Assembly: GCA_009760855.2 (NCBI GenBank)
Contig: WPIO01000195.1
Span: 1 to 64,000, forward strand
Direction of reading: 5' to 3'
Origin: Cristatella mucedo
Taxonomy: Eukaryota; Bryozoa; Phylactolaemata; Cristatellidae
DNA: 64,000 nt
Part shown: positions 12,010 to 20,999 of the stretch, piece after piece
Numbering within the stretch: position 1 is the stretch's first letter
How the letters are laid out: every line of letters begins with the position of its first letter
Notes under the pieces: generated by a model
Seen by the model: the letters and a program-made list of their open reading frames with translations, nothing else
The model's database searches: none
What the model was told of the DNA's origin: nothing
Position numbers and translations under genes: made by a program

Positions 12010-12186
12010 GGCACACTATGTAAGGCGGTTGCTTTCACAACCTTGGTCCCGAGGTCGTGGGTTCGATTCCTGCAGTGGGCGATCCTTTATCGCCACTGCA
12101 AGCGGTGGTGATAGCCGTAAAGGCTCTTCTGTCGCTATACAAAAAGAGGCTGTTTAATCAGCTAGGATTTATTATTATTATTATTT
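12010..12186 (+). mobile_element. S-2 tRNA-like SINE
   Basis: Reads GGTCGTGGGTTCGATTCCTG (box B-like), CAGTGGGCGATCCTTTATCG, CCACTGCAAGCGGTGGTGAT, then GCTATACAAAAAGAGGCTG and TTATTATTATTATT. The same order recurs at 27800, 28715 (minus), 34130, 35525, 58240 and 61735. The tail 'GCTATACAAA' resembles the S-1 and L-A ends, so it may also use an L-A-like enzyme. Confidence 0.8.
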
Positions 12187-12499
12187 TACCCTTAGTGATA
12201 ACGAGATCTGGAATATGGTCACATACTTGACTAAAGTATTGGGCCATGTTGAGTTTCTTCAAACGGTACAACATTTAGTGCACCGTCGTGCTTCCGGGGT
12301 TTTCAGCGGAACATTAGTGTCATAAAGCAATATTGACCTATGAGGCATGACTATTTTAGTAAGGAACTCCACAAACATTATCCGCGAACAAATTTAGGCT
12401 GCTAGAATAAGTTTACCAGGATACCACTGGGAGATGTCGTTGATAGTGACCAAATAGCAACCAACTAGAACGACAACAGGTGAAAAAATACAGGTTTTA

Positions 12500-13320
12500 C
12501 GAGGTGGCACCTCGCGGGGTTGAATTCGTTCCGAAGTGCCGGAGCTCGCAACTCAAATAACTCGTACGTATAGTCAATTTTCCCCCATTGAAATGAGTTG
12601 AAGTGCCAATAATTTATTACGGACTCAAAAAACTGCGATTTTTTTGTCACATGCTTTTAAATCAATAAATGTACTTATAAATAACGAATAGTTTTCTAAA
12701 AAAAATACAATATAATGTCTTGAAATAGACGGGTTTTACTAGTCCTAATGTACAGGAGTAACTTGGAGATCAGACGACTCGAATATGCTTAAAAAATTAG
12801 AGGAGAAAGGCTGAAATGAATACTTGAATCTTATTCGCCGATTTTTGCCTTTTTTCTGGGCTTTCCTCGCTTTCAGTTTATTGGCTGGGCCTTTACACGG
12901 ACGCGCCTATTGCTATCATTTATGCGATGAACCTTCACACGATGATATTGCCTACATAGAGTAGTCCGTACTAAGCTGTTCCAGCCGAAATACCGGAGTC
13001 TGGCGATCTTGAGCGTCCAAGTGCCACGATGGCTCGATCGAGTCTATCAGGCAGCGAACCTACTGGCCTGCGCTTGGCGTCACGCCAGGGTCGTAGGGCA
13101 GCGTCTTGCAATGGAACGTCGTTCACTGCCCTACCCTTATTGGCCTGAGTAACCACATGCAGCGTGACGTTCGCTGCGGCAACTAGCGGCGGAGTATCTA
13201 AAGCTGGCTCGTCACCCGAATTTTAGTTATCGCAACTCAAAGCAAAAAATCGGCCGAGAGACAGCTCGTATCTCGAAACACTCGTATGTCGAGACACTCG
13301 TAAGCCGAGGTACCACTGCA
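12500..13320. mobile_element. Non-autonomous Tigger/pogo-like DNA transposon
   Basis: The two ends are inverted: left CGAGGTGGCACCTCG and right (reverse complement) TGCAGTGGTACCTCG, each directly beside TA (12498-12499 and 13321-13322). TA target duplication is the rule for the Tc1/mariner superfamily. The subterminal wording (TTGAATTCGTTCC, AACTCG..CTCGTA, TTTTCCCCCATTGAAATGA at left; TACGAGTGTTTCGAGATACG at right) resembles Tigger/pogo elements with 'GGTACCTCG' ends. Length is 821 bp and I find no transposase. A 61-codon minus-strand frame inside (12971-13156) has no motif. Family assignment is from memory of such ends, so the clade is inference; the TIR and TA are direct. Confidence 0.7.
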
Positions 13321-13321
13321 T

Positions 13322-13490
13322 AGCCAAACAATTCACGAACAACGAAAGAAACCCCGTCAGCCACCTGTTCAGACCGCATGGACTGAAAGAATGAGACTCC
13401 GGGTGAAGTTGTCTCACATGCGCAGCCACCAGAGCATGACGCCCCACACCCCTTGGTCCACAGAAGTACATCTTGCTTCTCCTGGACAAA
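13322..13490 (-). repeat. R-X copy 2, Y part (inverted)
   Basis: Reverse complement of 7243-7382 with about 70 percent agreement by eye. It ends at the TA beside the Tigger-like element, which therefore split it. Confidence 0.65.
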
Positions 13491-13499
13491 CCTGATTGT

Positions 13500-14040
13500 G
13501 TATAAGGAGTCCCGTTGTTTTTAGTGAGCGCACATTTAACCGGCCCGAATGTAAGAGACTGTATAATGCTGCCTAAAGGTGGGAGTAATGAAATTACTGG
13601 GGCAGCTGCGAGTATTTTAGCATCTGCATATGGGTCGTTTACATGTGGTTTAACGCTCTCAAACGTGGTATGAAACGCTGAAGGCCGATTAAATAGATTG
13701 CACGCTAGGCCGGATGTAGCTGGGGCGGAAGACGCCTTGCCGACCAGTTGTCCGGAAGTTTAATAATGGGCAGTGCTCGACTGCTCCGTAGCTCGCTGAG
13801 GCGAGGCGAGGCGAGTGAGCGACGTGCCGAGAGTGCGTAAAGCGAGCTTGAAACTTTCGGTTCGTACGTTAGACAGCCGAGCGGTTGATAGGGTGGATGC
13901 AGGTAGTCTCACACCGACACGCCTAAGAAACCAATGCCGGTAGGTATTGATTAAATGGCGAGACGACACCTCGTGCTAAGCAGGTCCTTTTTTGAGTAGC
14001 ATGTTTGAGGACAGCTCATGCGCAGTCACGGCGAAGATAT
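13500..14040 (+). repeat. R-X copy 2, X part
   Basis: Aligns with 6670-7242 in the same direction. A short GAGGC direct repeat at 13798-13815 (GAGGCGAGGCGAGGCGAG) is specific to this copy. The 3' end carries AGCTCATGCGCAGTCAC, which resembles the ACATGCGCAGCCAC at the outer edge of the inverted Y part. Confidence 0.65.
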
Positions 14041-14544
14041 CAGCGGGATACTCGAAATTTGTATGAAATACTTAGATAAAGCTTAACACTGTACATAGGT
14101 CTCCCAAGGTTGCTCTCTAGAGCTGTGAGAAATTTCAAGTTCAAGTTGGCTCATGCATTTCTAATATCCCTTCTCGGCTTATGTGTCTTGCAACATTTCG
14201 CCGCTCGTCCAGGGTGTGAAAAAGGCTTTTACACTTTCTTAATAATCTGGAGACCGGATTGTCTGTCGCGAGAATCGCAGCTGTTTCCACATTCGTCTAC
14301 TTCACGCCGACAGTAATGTCTACCCATCAAGCATCGCATCGACTTCGAGGTCGATGTCGATGTCCCTCACTGTTACACGTTCATTCAGTCAGTTGCTCCG
14401 GCCTAATTATCTGTCTGAGCTACTTCTGTGTATCATGCTAGTCAATCTACTTTCAGCTGTCTGACTTCAGTTGGTTACGTGTGCCTCAGTCTATGAGAAT
14501 TAAAAATTTTCATAGCCAATTTATGGATGACTTTGTATGAGTTT
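14041..14544. other. Unassigned stretch
   Basis: No gene or named repeat. A small CGA/TCG cluster (ATCGACTTCGAGGTCGATG) sits at 14336-14354. Confidence 0.45.
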
Positions 14545-15990
14545 TAATAAATTGCAGGCTAATTCTGAGGATTAGCAATCGATTGCTGTTCGTTGCCTAA
14601 AATTGAACTCGCTCGATTGGTTCAAATGGAGTTACAGCAATTTAAAACAATTGCCAAGTATTACCCGATGTGTGTGTAGATTTGTATAGCCTGTGTGCTT
14701 TCGATTTGCAACAGATTGCAGTATCGGCTTGATCCATTGTCTTTTATTGCAACGCAGTGGCCGAGAGCAAGCATTAACAATGACATTCCCGGGGTGCACC
14801 CTAAATAGAGTAAATAGCAACAAGAAATCTGAATGGGAGCGCCACACTACAACCAGCTGTTAATTTTCGACTGTGCGTTATGGATTGCCGTATTTTCCCG
14901 GGCTATTGCATTCGATTGCCGCGCATTGCCCTCGATCCCACGTTTGCGATTCTTTGAAAGGATGTGGTTGCAATTTTAATACAGTGGGCTTTATTACGCA
15001 AGAAATGTTGGACCTTCTACCAGCAGCTGTCGGCCTATTTTGTGACGGACGGTTAAGGATCGGCTTATCGTTACGAGCGATTGCCGCTGATTGTCATACA
15101 TTGCCGTCAATTTAACGATCACAATGAGTGCAATTATATGCGAGAACAGTGAGACGTTACGTGGGATGACAATCGTAGTTTTTCGCAGCCAATTGTGCTG
15201 CCACTGCTTGCGGTATTGGCTCCGGCCATTGATTTTGGTAGCCATCGATCGCGGATTGTGAACAGCACAGCAGCTGGAAATGCCCGAGTTTCACTTAAAA
15301 AGCAGCAAAATTTTATATGCGATGACAATCAGAGCTCCGCTATGCAAATGTCTCATTTATTTTCCACAGGTTACGGTATTGGTCTGGGCCATTGCAGTCG
15401 ATTGCCACTCGATTGCACGCGATTTTACGCCTATGATTGGCTGAAAAGATGTGGATGGACTTTAAACACAGTTCGCTGTCTGCGATGCGCAAGAAAGGCT
15501 TGAGCCCTTGGCCTTGGCCTTGGCTTGAGCCCTTGGCCAGCCAGCCACGTGATCCGGTGATTTGCGATAATCCTATTAGATAGCGGTATTTTTCTGGGTC
15601 ATTTCCGTTGATTGATTTGCATTTCAAGAGATTGAAAGCACTAATGGGCTGAAAGTATGTGCACGCGAAATTCCCATGTGGAATACGAATTGGAGCTTGG
15701 TGCAGCCGATTTCTCTTCGATTTGCTGCCCTGTAGCATTTTACCGGTCATTGCTGCCGATTGCCGTGCACTGCTGGCAAAGAATGGGAAAAATAACTTGA
15801 AAATTATATGGCTTCACTGTGGACTCAGTGAAATATTATACGCAGAGACAGTTGGAGCGTCGCGCAGCCAATTGTTTGGTCAAATTGCCATTAATTGTAA
15901 TGGATTGCCGTTTCAAGCCGAGGAATTGTCGAAGATTTATGAGAATGTGAAATTTTTTTTTCCTCTGCAAAACTTACCATAATTTTTTTA
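14545..15990 (+). repeat. P160 array A: diverged tandem repeat with 10-bp-phased ATTGC motifs
   Basis: About nine degenerate units of roughly 135-210 bp. Each holds runs of ATTGC (or ATTGT, ATTTC) at exactly or almost exactly 10-bp steps: 14905/14915/14925; 15080/15090/15100; 15391/15401/15412/15422; 15601/15611/15621/15631; 15749/15759/15769; 15884/15894/15904. A GGTATT..GGG(C/T)CATT block precedes many runs (anchors near 14732, 14900, 15060, 15227, 15386, 15596, 15745, 15880). The unit is the reverse complement of the units in 44155-47240. Open frames of about 100 codons occur on both strands but change from unit to unit and carry no motif, so I regard it as non-coding. A satellite-like family; I do not recognise it. 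Confidence 0.8.
15497..15547 (+). repeat. CTTGGC-type short repeat inside array A
   Basis: GGCTTGAGCCCTTGGCC occurs twice around two CTTGGC copies, ending in CCAGCCAGCC. It explains the unusually long unit between anchors near 15386 and 15596. Confidence 0.6.
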
Positions 15991-16048
15991 AATCCTGATA
16001 CAATTTTTTTGCTCTTTAGCGGTCTTGGAATTTTAGCCGCACCTGCTG

Positions 16049-16080
16049 GCCAATCTGCCAATCTGCCAATCTGCCAATCT
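16049..16080 (+). repeat. Four 8-bp tandem copies of GCCAATCT
   Basis: Four perfect copies followed by a GCTGCTGCTG run at 16081-16090. It sits just beyond array A and keeps the CAAT theme, but with 8-bp instead of 10-bp spacing. Confidence 0.9.
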
Positions 16081-16099
16081 GCTGCTGCTGTAACTGTGC

Positions 16100-16655
16100 A
16101 CTCGAAATGCATATGGTCTAATAAGGCTACGTTGCCTTATTGCGTTATGAGTGCTGAAACGCAATGCATTATATTAGACAGATGGATTTTGATATGACTT
16201 AGCGTCGGTACCTACATTTTAATGGCTAGTAACTGATTACGTGGTAGTATAGAGCCGAGGTATGGAGCAGACGATCGCATCTGTTCTCCCGCTGCCAACT
16301 GTAGTGCATCGTTTCCAGCGGTCCTGAGGAACAGCAGCTCCTCCTCTCGTCGCCTGCCCTCCTGACACAGCCGCGCTTCCGTTACAAATGCGGTGTGCAG
16401 CTTCCGCATCCGGTCACAACCAGGCCTCAAACACGGCGCTCGCAATGGTGCGCGCGTCTATGCCTCGGCCAGCGCGCGACGACTACCGGCTACGCCTGAA
16501 CCTTTTGGCACTGCTAGCCACGTGCAGACGCTGCACCAATGCGCGAAGGTGCGCCGGCAGCAGCGGAAACTTGTACGTATAAAGTCCGTATCTGTAATCT
16601 AGACGCCTCTATTCGACAGCAGCGGACGGGTGCAGGCGTTCACCGGGGTGACACG
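16100..16655. other. Unassigned GC-richer stretch
   Basis: Overlapping short frames on both strands (60-79 codons) and no recognisable domain. May be the decayed interior of the L-B copy whose end follows. Confidence 0.4.
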
Positions 16656-16659
16656 ACGT

Positions 16660-17020
16660 ACACCGACGGCTCCTGTGGCCTTGAGCTCAAGCCAGCTTCA
16701 ATTTCTACGCCCCGAGTCTGGAATACCAACTGCCAGCCTATCTCAGGACGCCGGCTTTTTATACGGCCTCTGCAATAAACTATCATATGAGCGCATAATC
16801 GTGAATAAAAATCATCCGCCATAATCCGGCTGGTCTAGCTGGCACCGCCACTTCACTTTTAACTTTCACTTTGCTGCGCGAGATGAAGTCAACCGGCTAC
16901 CGCACGCCCGCCGAAAGCTGCATAGGCCTTTATGCACTATTGAAAAGTCTCCCGTGTTACACCAACTTAGTCCTCTGTGGATTTGTGTTTAAAGACCGAG
17001 CTCCTTTAACTTGCATTCGT
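16660..17020 (+). mobile_element. L-B 3' end fragment
   Basis: The frame at 16705 reads TPRVWNTNCQ, resembling the 'APRLWNSLP' box near the C-terminus of these polymerases. From 16850 the 3' UTR landmarks follow: CTTTCACTTTGCTGCGCGAG, GGCTACCGCACGC..CGAAAGC, CACTATTGAAAA and TTTGTGTTTAAAGACCGAG. These match 34745-34920 and 59875-60035. Confidence 0.6.
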
Positions 17021-17046
17021 GATAGCGTAAAAAGAGGCCTTGTAAA

Positions 17047-17107
17047 GGGCAGCGGAGTTGAGGGCAAAGGGCAGCGGAGTTGAGGGCAAAGGGCATCAGA
17101 GTTGAGC
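17047..17107 (+). repeat. 22-bp tandem repeat, about 2.8 copies
   Basis: Unit GGGCAGCGGAGTTGAGGGCA(AA), two perfect copies at 17047-17068 and 17069-17090, then a partial copy with two changes. Confidence 0.9.
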
Positions 17108-17329
17108 CTTAGCGGTTGAGTCGAGTATCACTTTTATACCGACTAGCCGCACAGGAGATGTTTACGTCGTGCCTGCTGCTAAACGCCGGTATCTTTGAAG
17201 CGCCATGGAAAGGCCTTCTCTACCCAATGGATATGGACTTTTTATCTCAAGGTATGGGCTTACAATTGTATGAGATCCTTCGGCTCTTTCTAGGCGTTAA
17301 AGCGTAGTAAACGTCACTGATTCGCTACC

Positions 17330-17401
17330 ATATAAGGCATGGTCCTGCCTGCAGTCGCTCTCTCGGAGTAACGGTCTGCCAGTCAGGACCGTGCCTTATA
17401 T
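17330..17401. other. Inverted repeat with 18-bp arms
   Basis: Left arm 17330-17347 (ATATAAGGCATGGTCCTG) and right arm 17384-17401 are reverse complements except for one A/G difference, with 36 bp between them. Could be a foldback remnant or a small MITE core. No coding role seen. The flanking 17110-17320 and 17410-17735 hold nothing I recognise. Confidence 0.85.
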
Positions 17402-17739
17402 AAGGCTAATGGAGACTTCCCGAACTTTTTTGAAATGGCTAAAAACTCTTTGCTATGCGCCTTATTAATTCTTCTCTGGACCACTTAGGACCTTACTGAA
17501 AGAAGCCAGCACTTGCTCATGACCATGCATAGACCGGGACAGCACGCCACCAATCCTGCGGTTGCTAGCAACAAGTCTAGAACGTATGGGATCGACGGGT
17601 TAGAAAACGTTAGCACACGTTCAGTCTTCACGGCTTTTTTTAAGTATTAAAATGTGACGTTGGCTGCTGCCGACCATTTAATCTTCACACCATTTCCCGT
17701 AAGGTGGTTTAGGACTACAGCTATGCATTGTTTGAAATT

Positions 17740-17872
17740 TGTTTGTTTGATTGTTTGAAATTGGTGCGTTTTTAATTTCTTTTTAAATGTGGTTTTAAAT
17801 GTTTGGTGTTTAAATTGGTGTTTGGTGTTTGTGTTTAAATGTTTGGTTTTAAATGTTTTAAATATGTAATTG
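17740..17872 (+). repeat. TTTAAATGTTTGG-type expansion
   Basis: About five imperfect copies of TTTAAATGTTTGGT lie between L-A TTTTAAATGTGG (17791) and TGTGGTCAAG (17871), which are adjacent in other L-A copies. Local slippage inside the LINE is the simplest reading. Confidence 0.75.
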
Positions 17873-18560
17873 TGGTCAAGTCAGAGGATGTCGTGACGGA
17901 ATTCGGGAGTGAGTTCCAGGCTTGGCGGGCATATGAACTAAAGGCACGGTCTCTAAAGAATGTGAGGTTTGCTCAAGAAGGTATAGGTAAACAGTTGGAT
18001 TCCAAAAAGTGGGTGGTACGATGCTTAGCCTGGTGGGGCAGTAGATCTGATAGGTAGGCTGGAGGCAAAGAATGAAGGAACCTAAAAGTGAGCGACAAAA
18101 TCTTGAAGCCGGTGCGTTTCTTGACTAGTAGTTAGTGCAGGTCAGCGAGAAATGGTTTGGTGTGGCAAATGAGATGCTCACGACAGACAAACCTAGCTGC
18201 AGAGTTTTACACCAGCTGTAAGTGCCTGATTGCACAGGTCGGTAGACCAGCTAGCAGTCAGTTACAGAAGTCAATACGGAATGTCACAAATGCATGGACT
18301 GACTTAGATGTGGTATCCCTGTCTAAACAAGCCCGAATTTTAGCAATATTATGTAGCTGAAAGTAGGCAGACTTGAGTGTGGAGCTGATGTGGTCGTCTA
18401 ACGAAAAGTCACCTTGGAACATGACATCTAGATTTCGTGCAGATTCAACAGGGGGTATATTAGCAAAGCCTATTTCGAGCAATAACTTTTCCCATTTCTG
18501 AATCCCACCTGTTTTACCCGTGACTGGTAAGTCAGTTTTAGTTCTGAGAATACGAGAACA
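17769..18560 (-). mobile_element. L-A 3' half, minus strand
   Basis: Follows the same order as 45400-46140: TGTGGTCAAGTCAG, GAGTTCCAGGCTT..GGGCATATG, GGGGCAGTAGATCTGATAGG, GAGCGACAAAATCTTGAAG, AGTTTTACACCAGC. The minus frame 18258-18482 gives NLDVMFQGDFSLDDHIS, YFQLHNIAKIRACLDRDT and VTFRIDFCN, the conserved block after the RT core (compare LGVVFE..LDYCNSLLAG in L-B). The 3' UTR is missing and replaced by TTTAAATG-type expansion at 17790-17870. Confidence 0.8.
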
Positions 18561-18697
18561 GTAACAAGCATTGGAGGGGATTTCTATGATAGATTATAAG
18601 GATTCCCCTTGATAATGATAGCTCTGGAGGTACCAGGGTGCAACAAGTATGAGACATAAGAATTTTCAAAAACGCTATTTCTACGAGCTACATTAAT

Positions 18698-18876
18698 TAA
18701 TATATATTATATATAAAATATTTATACATATATAATCCATTTGTATAGCGCATTAGGAGAACCTAGTCTTTATTCAGGCGCTTCACATAGTCCATGGGGC
18801 TCGAGCCTACGACCTCGGCCAAACCTTGGTCGGTGCGAGCACTTTAACCACTGGGCCAAACCACCAAACCAGCATG
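18698..18876 (-). mobile_element. S-1 SINE with TA-rich tail
   Basis: Minus-strand head (TGGCCCAGTGGTTAAAGTGC, box B CGTAGGCTCGAGCC), body GTGAAGCGCCTGAATAAAG and tail GCGCTATACAAATGGATTAT, then an irregular TA-rich run at 18698-18735. A little more diverged than other S-1 copies. Confidence 0.8.
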
Positions 18877-18879
18877 GCA

Positions 18880-20436
18880 ATTAATCAAATCTGTTGATTC
18901 GATGCGGTATCTGGCCCAATGGCAAGCACTCACGCTCACCTTGCTACGGATATCTTCGTGGTTTTGAGCTATACTGTTAAAAAGACTAACAAAAACCCGT
19001 TCGAACAGCTAGCATCTATTTACTGATGCTGTGGAATCGAGTCTATGTAGGTTGAGTACGTATTATAGCATACTTTGCTGATTTTTCTTGGGTTATTTCG
19101 TTGCGGGCGAAACTAGCAATGTGGTGTCCACGAGTTAACAAAATAAGTACCGTTCTGCTCCGTCTGAAAGTCATCTAGGATACCAGCGAATGTGTGTGTC
19201 GCTTGCACTTGTTTGGAGCCGCGATACGCGCTTCCAGAAAATCTGTGATGTCGCTATGAATCTTGTTGGTCCTTTACTTCGCCACCAAAACTGAGGTCTT
19301 GCATGAGAATAAAGGATTTTCTTTGGTCATTTAGCGACTATCTTTTCTTGGCCGAGATATTAATTTGGATACTGACCCTCTTTGGTCATTTCTACGACCT
19401 TGACTTAGACAGTCACCTTTCTCTGATCTTCAACAGGCGATATTCTCGTAGGAATTAAGTCTTCATTAGTTTAGAATAGTTTTTTTCAGATATGTCATTT
19501 AGTTAAGCATTTGATCGTAGTAGAACGGCAAAGGACCATGGCCAATGTGTGATTCCTGTATAAGTACGATACGCGTGGCTCAGACGGACTGTCGACTTGG
19601 TAATAAAAGGTTCAATGTCAATTTCGCTTTTTCTATGTGGTATAAGTCAGTCTTTCTGCCTTTTCTATGCCCTCTCGTGTCTCTCAATCAATACGAAAGG
19701 GTTTTCGTCCTTTGCGCTGATCAGCAGGGTGCAAGCTCAATTGACGCTGTCACAGGTGCTACGAGCTTATGAGCAACCAAATGTTCGAGGCCGGACATGT
19801 ATTTTCACGCAGGGGGCGGGGCAATGCCCCGCAATTGAGAGCTTCAAGCTCAGCCACTAAATGATAACTGGGAGAAAAGTATGAGAGAATTGCAATGGCC
19901 GCGGCTGATGAGCAGAGTGAATTATGATTATGTTTGAACGATATTATTATATCACATGACACCTGTCCATATACAAGGCAAGGTTGCGACTCTCTTGGAG
20001 TAAAGGTCTGAGGGTCAATGAGTCCAATCACTGAGCGTGAGCTGCTGCGAGTCCGAAAGCGAGTCTGTTAAAAATCACCTGTCGTATCGGCCTTAATATA
20101 CAATCTATTTTTGTTCAGTTTTATAAAACGCTTTTGTTGTCAGGGCTTCTGCAGAATAACGTTGGCGTATTGTAACTCCAGGTCTTTGAACACATCAGGC
20201 GTTGTGTCCCTACCTGAACTTGTGAGAGTCGCGCGGTCATAGCAGCTGGAATAGAAGGCAGTGACGGTCGGGATTGATGTCTCTCGATCACAGTCATCCT
20301 GCCACGGTTGCTACTCGCAAAGGAGTTTCGCCAACAGCAGTTAGTTGTGTTTCTGGTGTTGGTCGGCAATAAACTTCAACTGCTCTGTTTGATGCGTCTT
20401 CACTTCCTCTAGCTTCTGCTGCTGACGCAGCTTTGT
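18880..20436. other. Unassigned stretch
   Basis: No gene or repeat family recognised. Contains a small GC hairpin at 19816-19832 (arms GCGGGGCA/TGCCCCGC, 1-nt loop). Frames up to 90 codons overlap on both strands without motifs. Confidence 0.45.
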
Positions 20437-20439
20437 CGC

Positions 20440-20533
20440 GTCTCTAACTCTCACTCTCTCCCTCACTCTCCATCACTCACTCTCAAAATTTCTCTCACTT
20501 TCTCTCTCACACTCTCACTCTCTCATTCTCTTT

Positions 20534-20600
<67 letters not shown>

Positions 20601-20727
20601 ACTCTCACACTCTCTCTCACTCACTTTCTGTCACCCTCACACTCTTACACTTTGTCTCTCTCTCTCACTTCCTCTCCCTCACTCTCAGACTCTCACTCTC
20701 TCTCTCAACTCTCATTCTCAAACTCTC

Positions 20728-20806
<79 letters not shown>

Positions 20807-20828
20807 TACTCTCTTATTCTCTCTCTCC
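20440..20828 (+). repeat. (TC)n microsatellite block
   Basis: Two long perfect (TC)n runs (about 20535-20599 and 20733-20803) within a CTCTCA-rich spacer. A serine/leucine frame across it is an artefact of the repeat. Polypyrimidine DNA of this length can form triplex structures. Confidence 0.95.
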
Positions 20829-20999
20829 TCGAGTATTCAACATGAGATTGGATCTTGTCATCGGCGAGCAGAATTTTGTAGCGTCACCTTAGCTCGGCAC
20901 CACTGAGCTCAGCATTTCAAAGGGGAATGCTGAGCATGGTTTTATGCAAGTATTTTATTATATAAAGGAGTGAGCTCAACGGAAAGCCAGCGACCACGA

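Noticed and set aside
12010-12100. tRNA gene at the S-2 box B
   Set aside because: No acceptor stem or matching box A at the right distance; it is the SINE head.
15340-15750. 136-codon minus frame inside array A as a gene
   Set aside because: The frame is not kept between neighbouring units of the same repeat, and no motif is present.
14545-15990. CRISPR-like array
   Set aside because: Units are diverged, about 160 bp and without constant short repeats or unique spacers, and the context is eukaryotic.
20652-20906. Serine/leucine frame
   Set aside because: Artefact of the (TC)n block.
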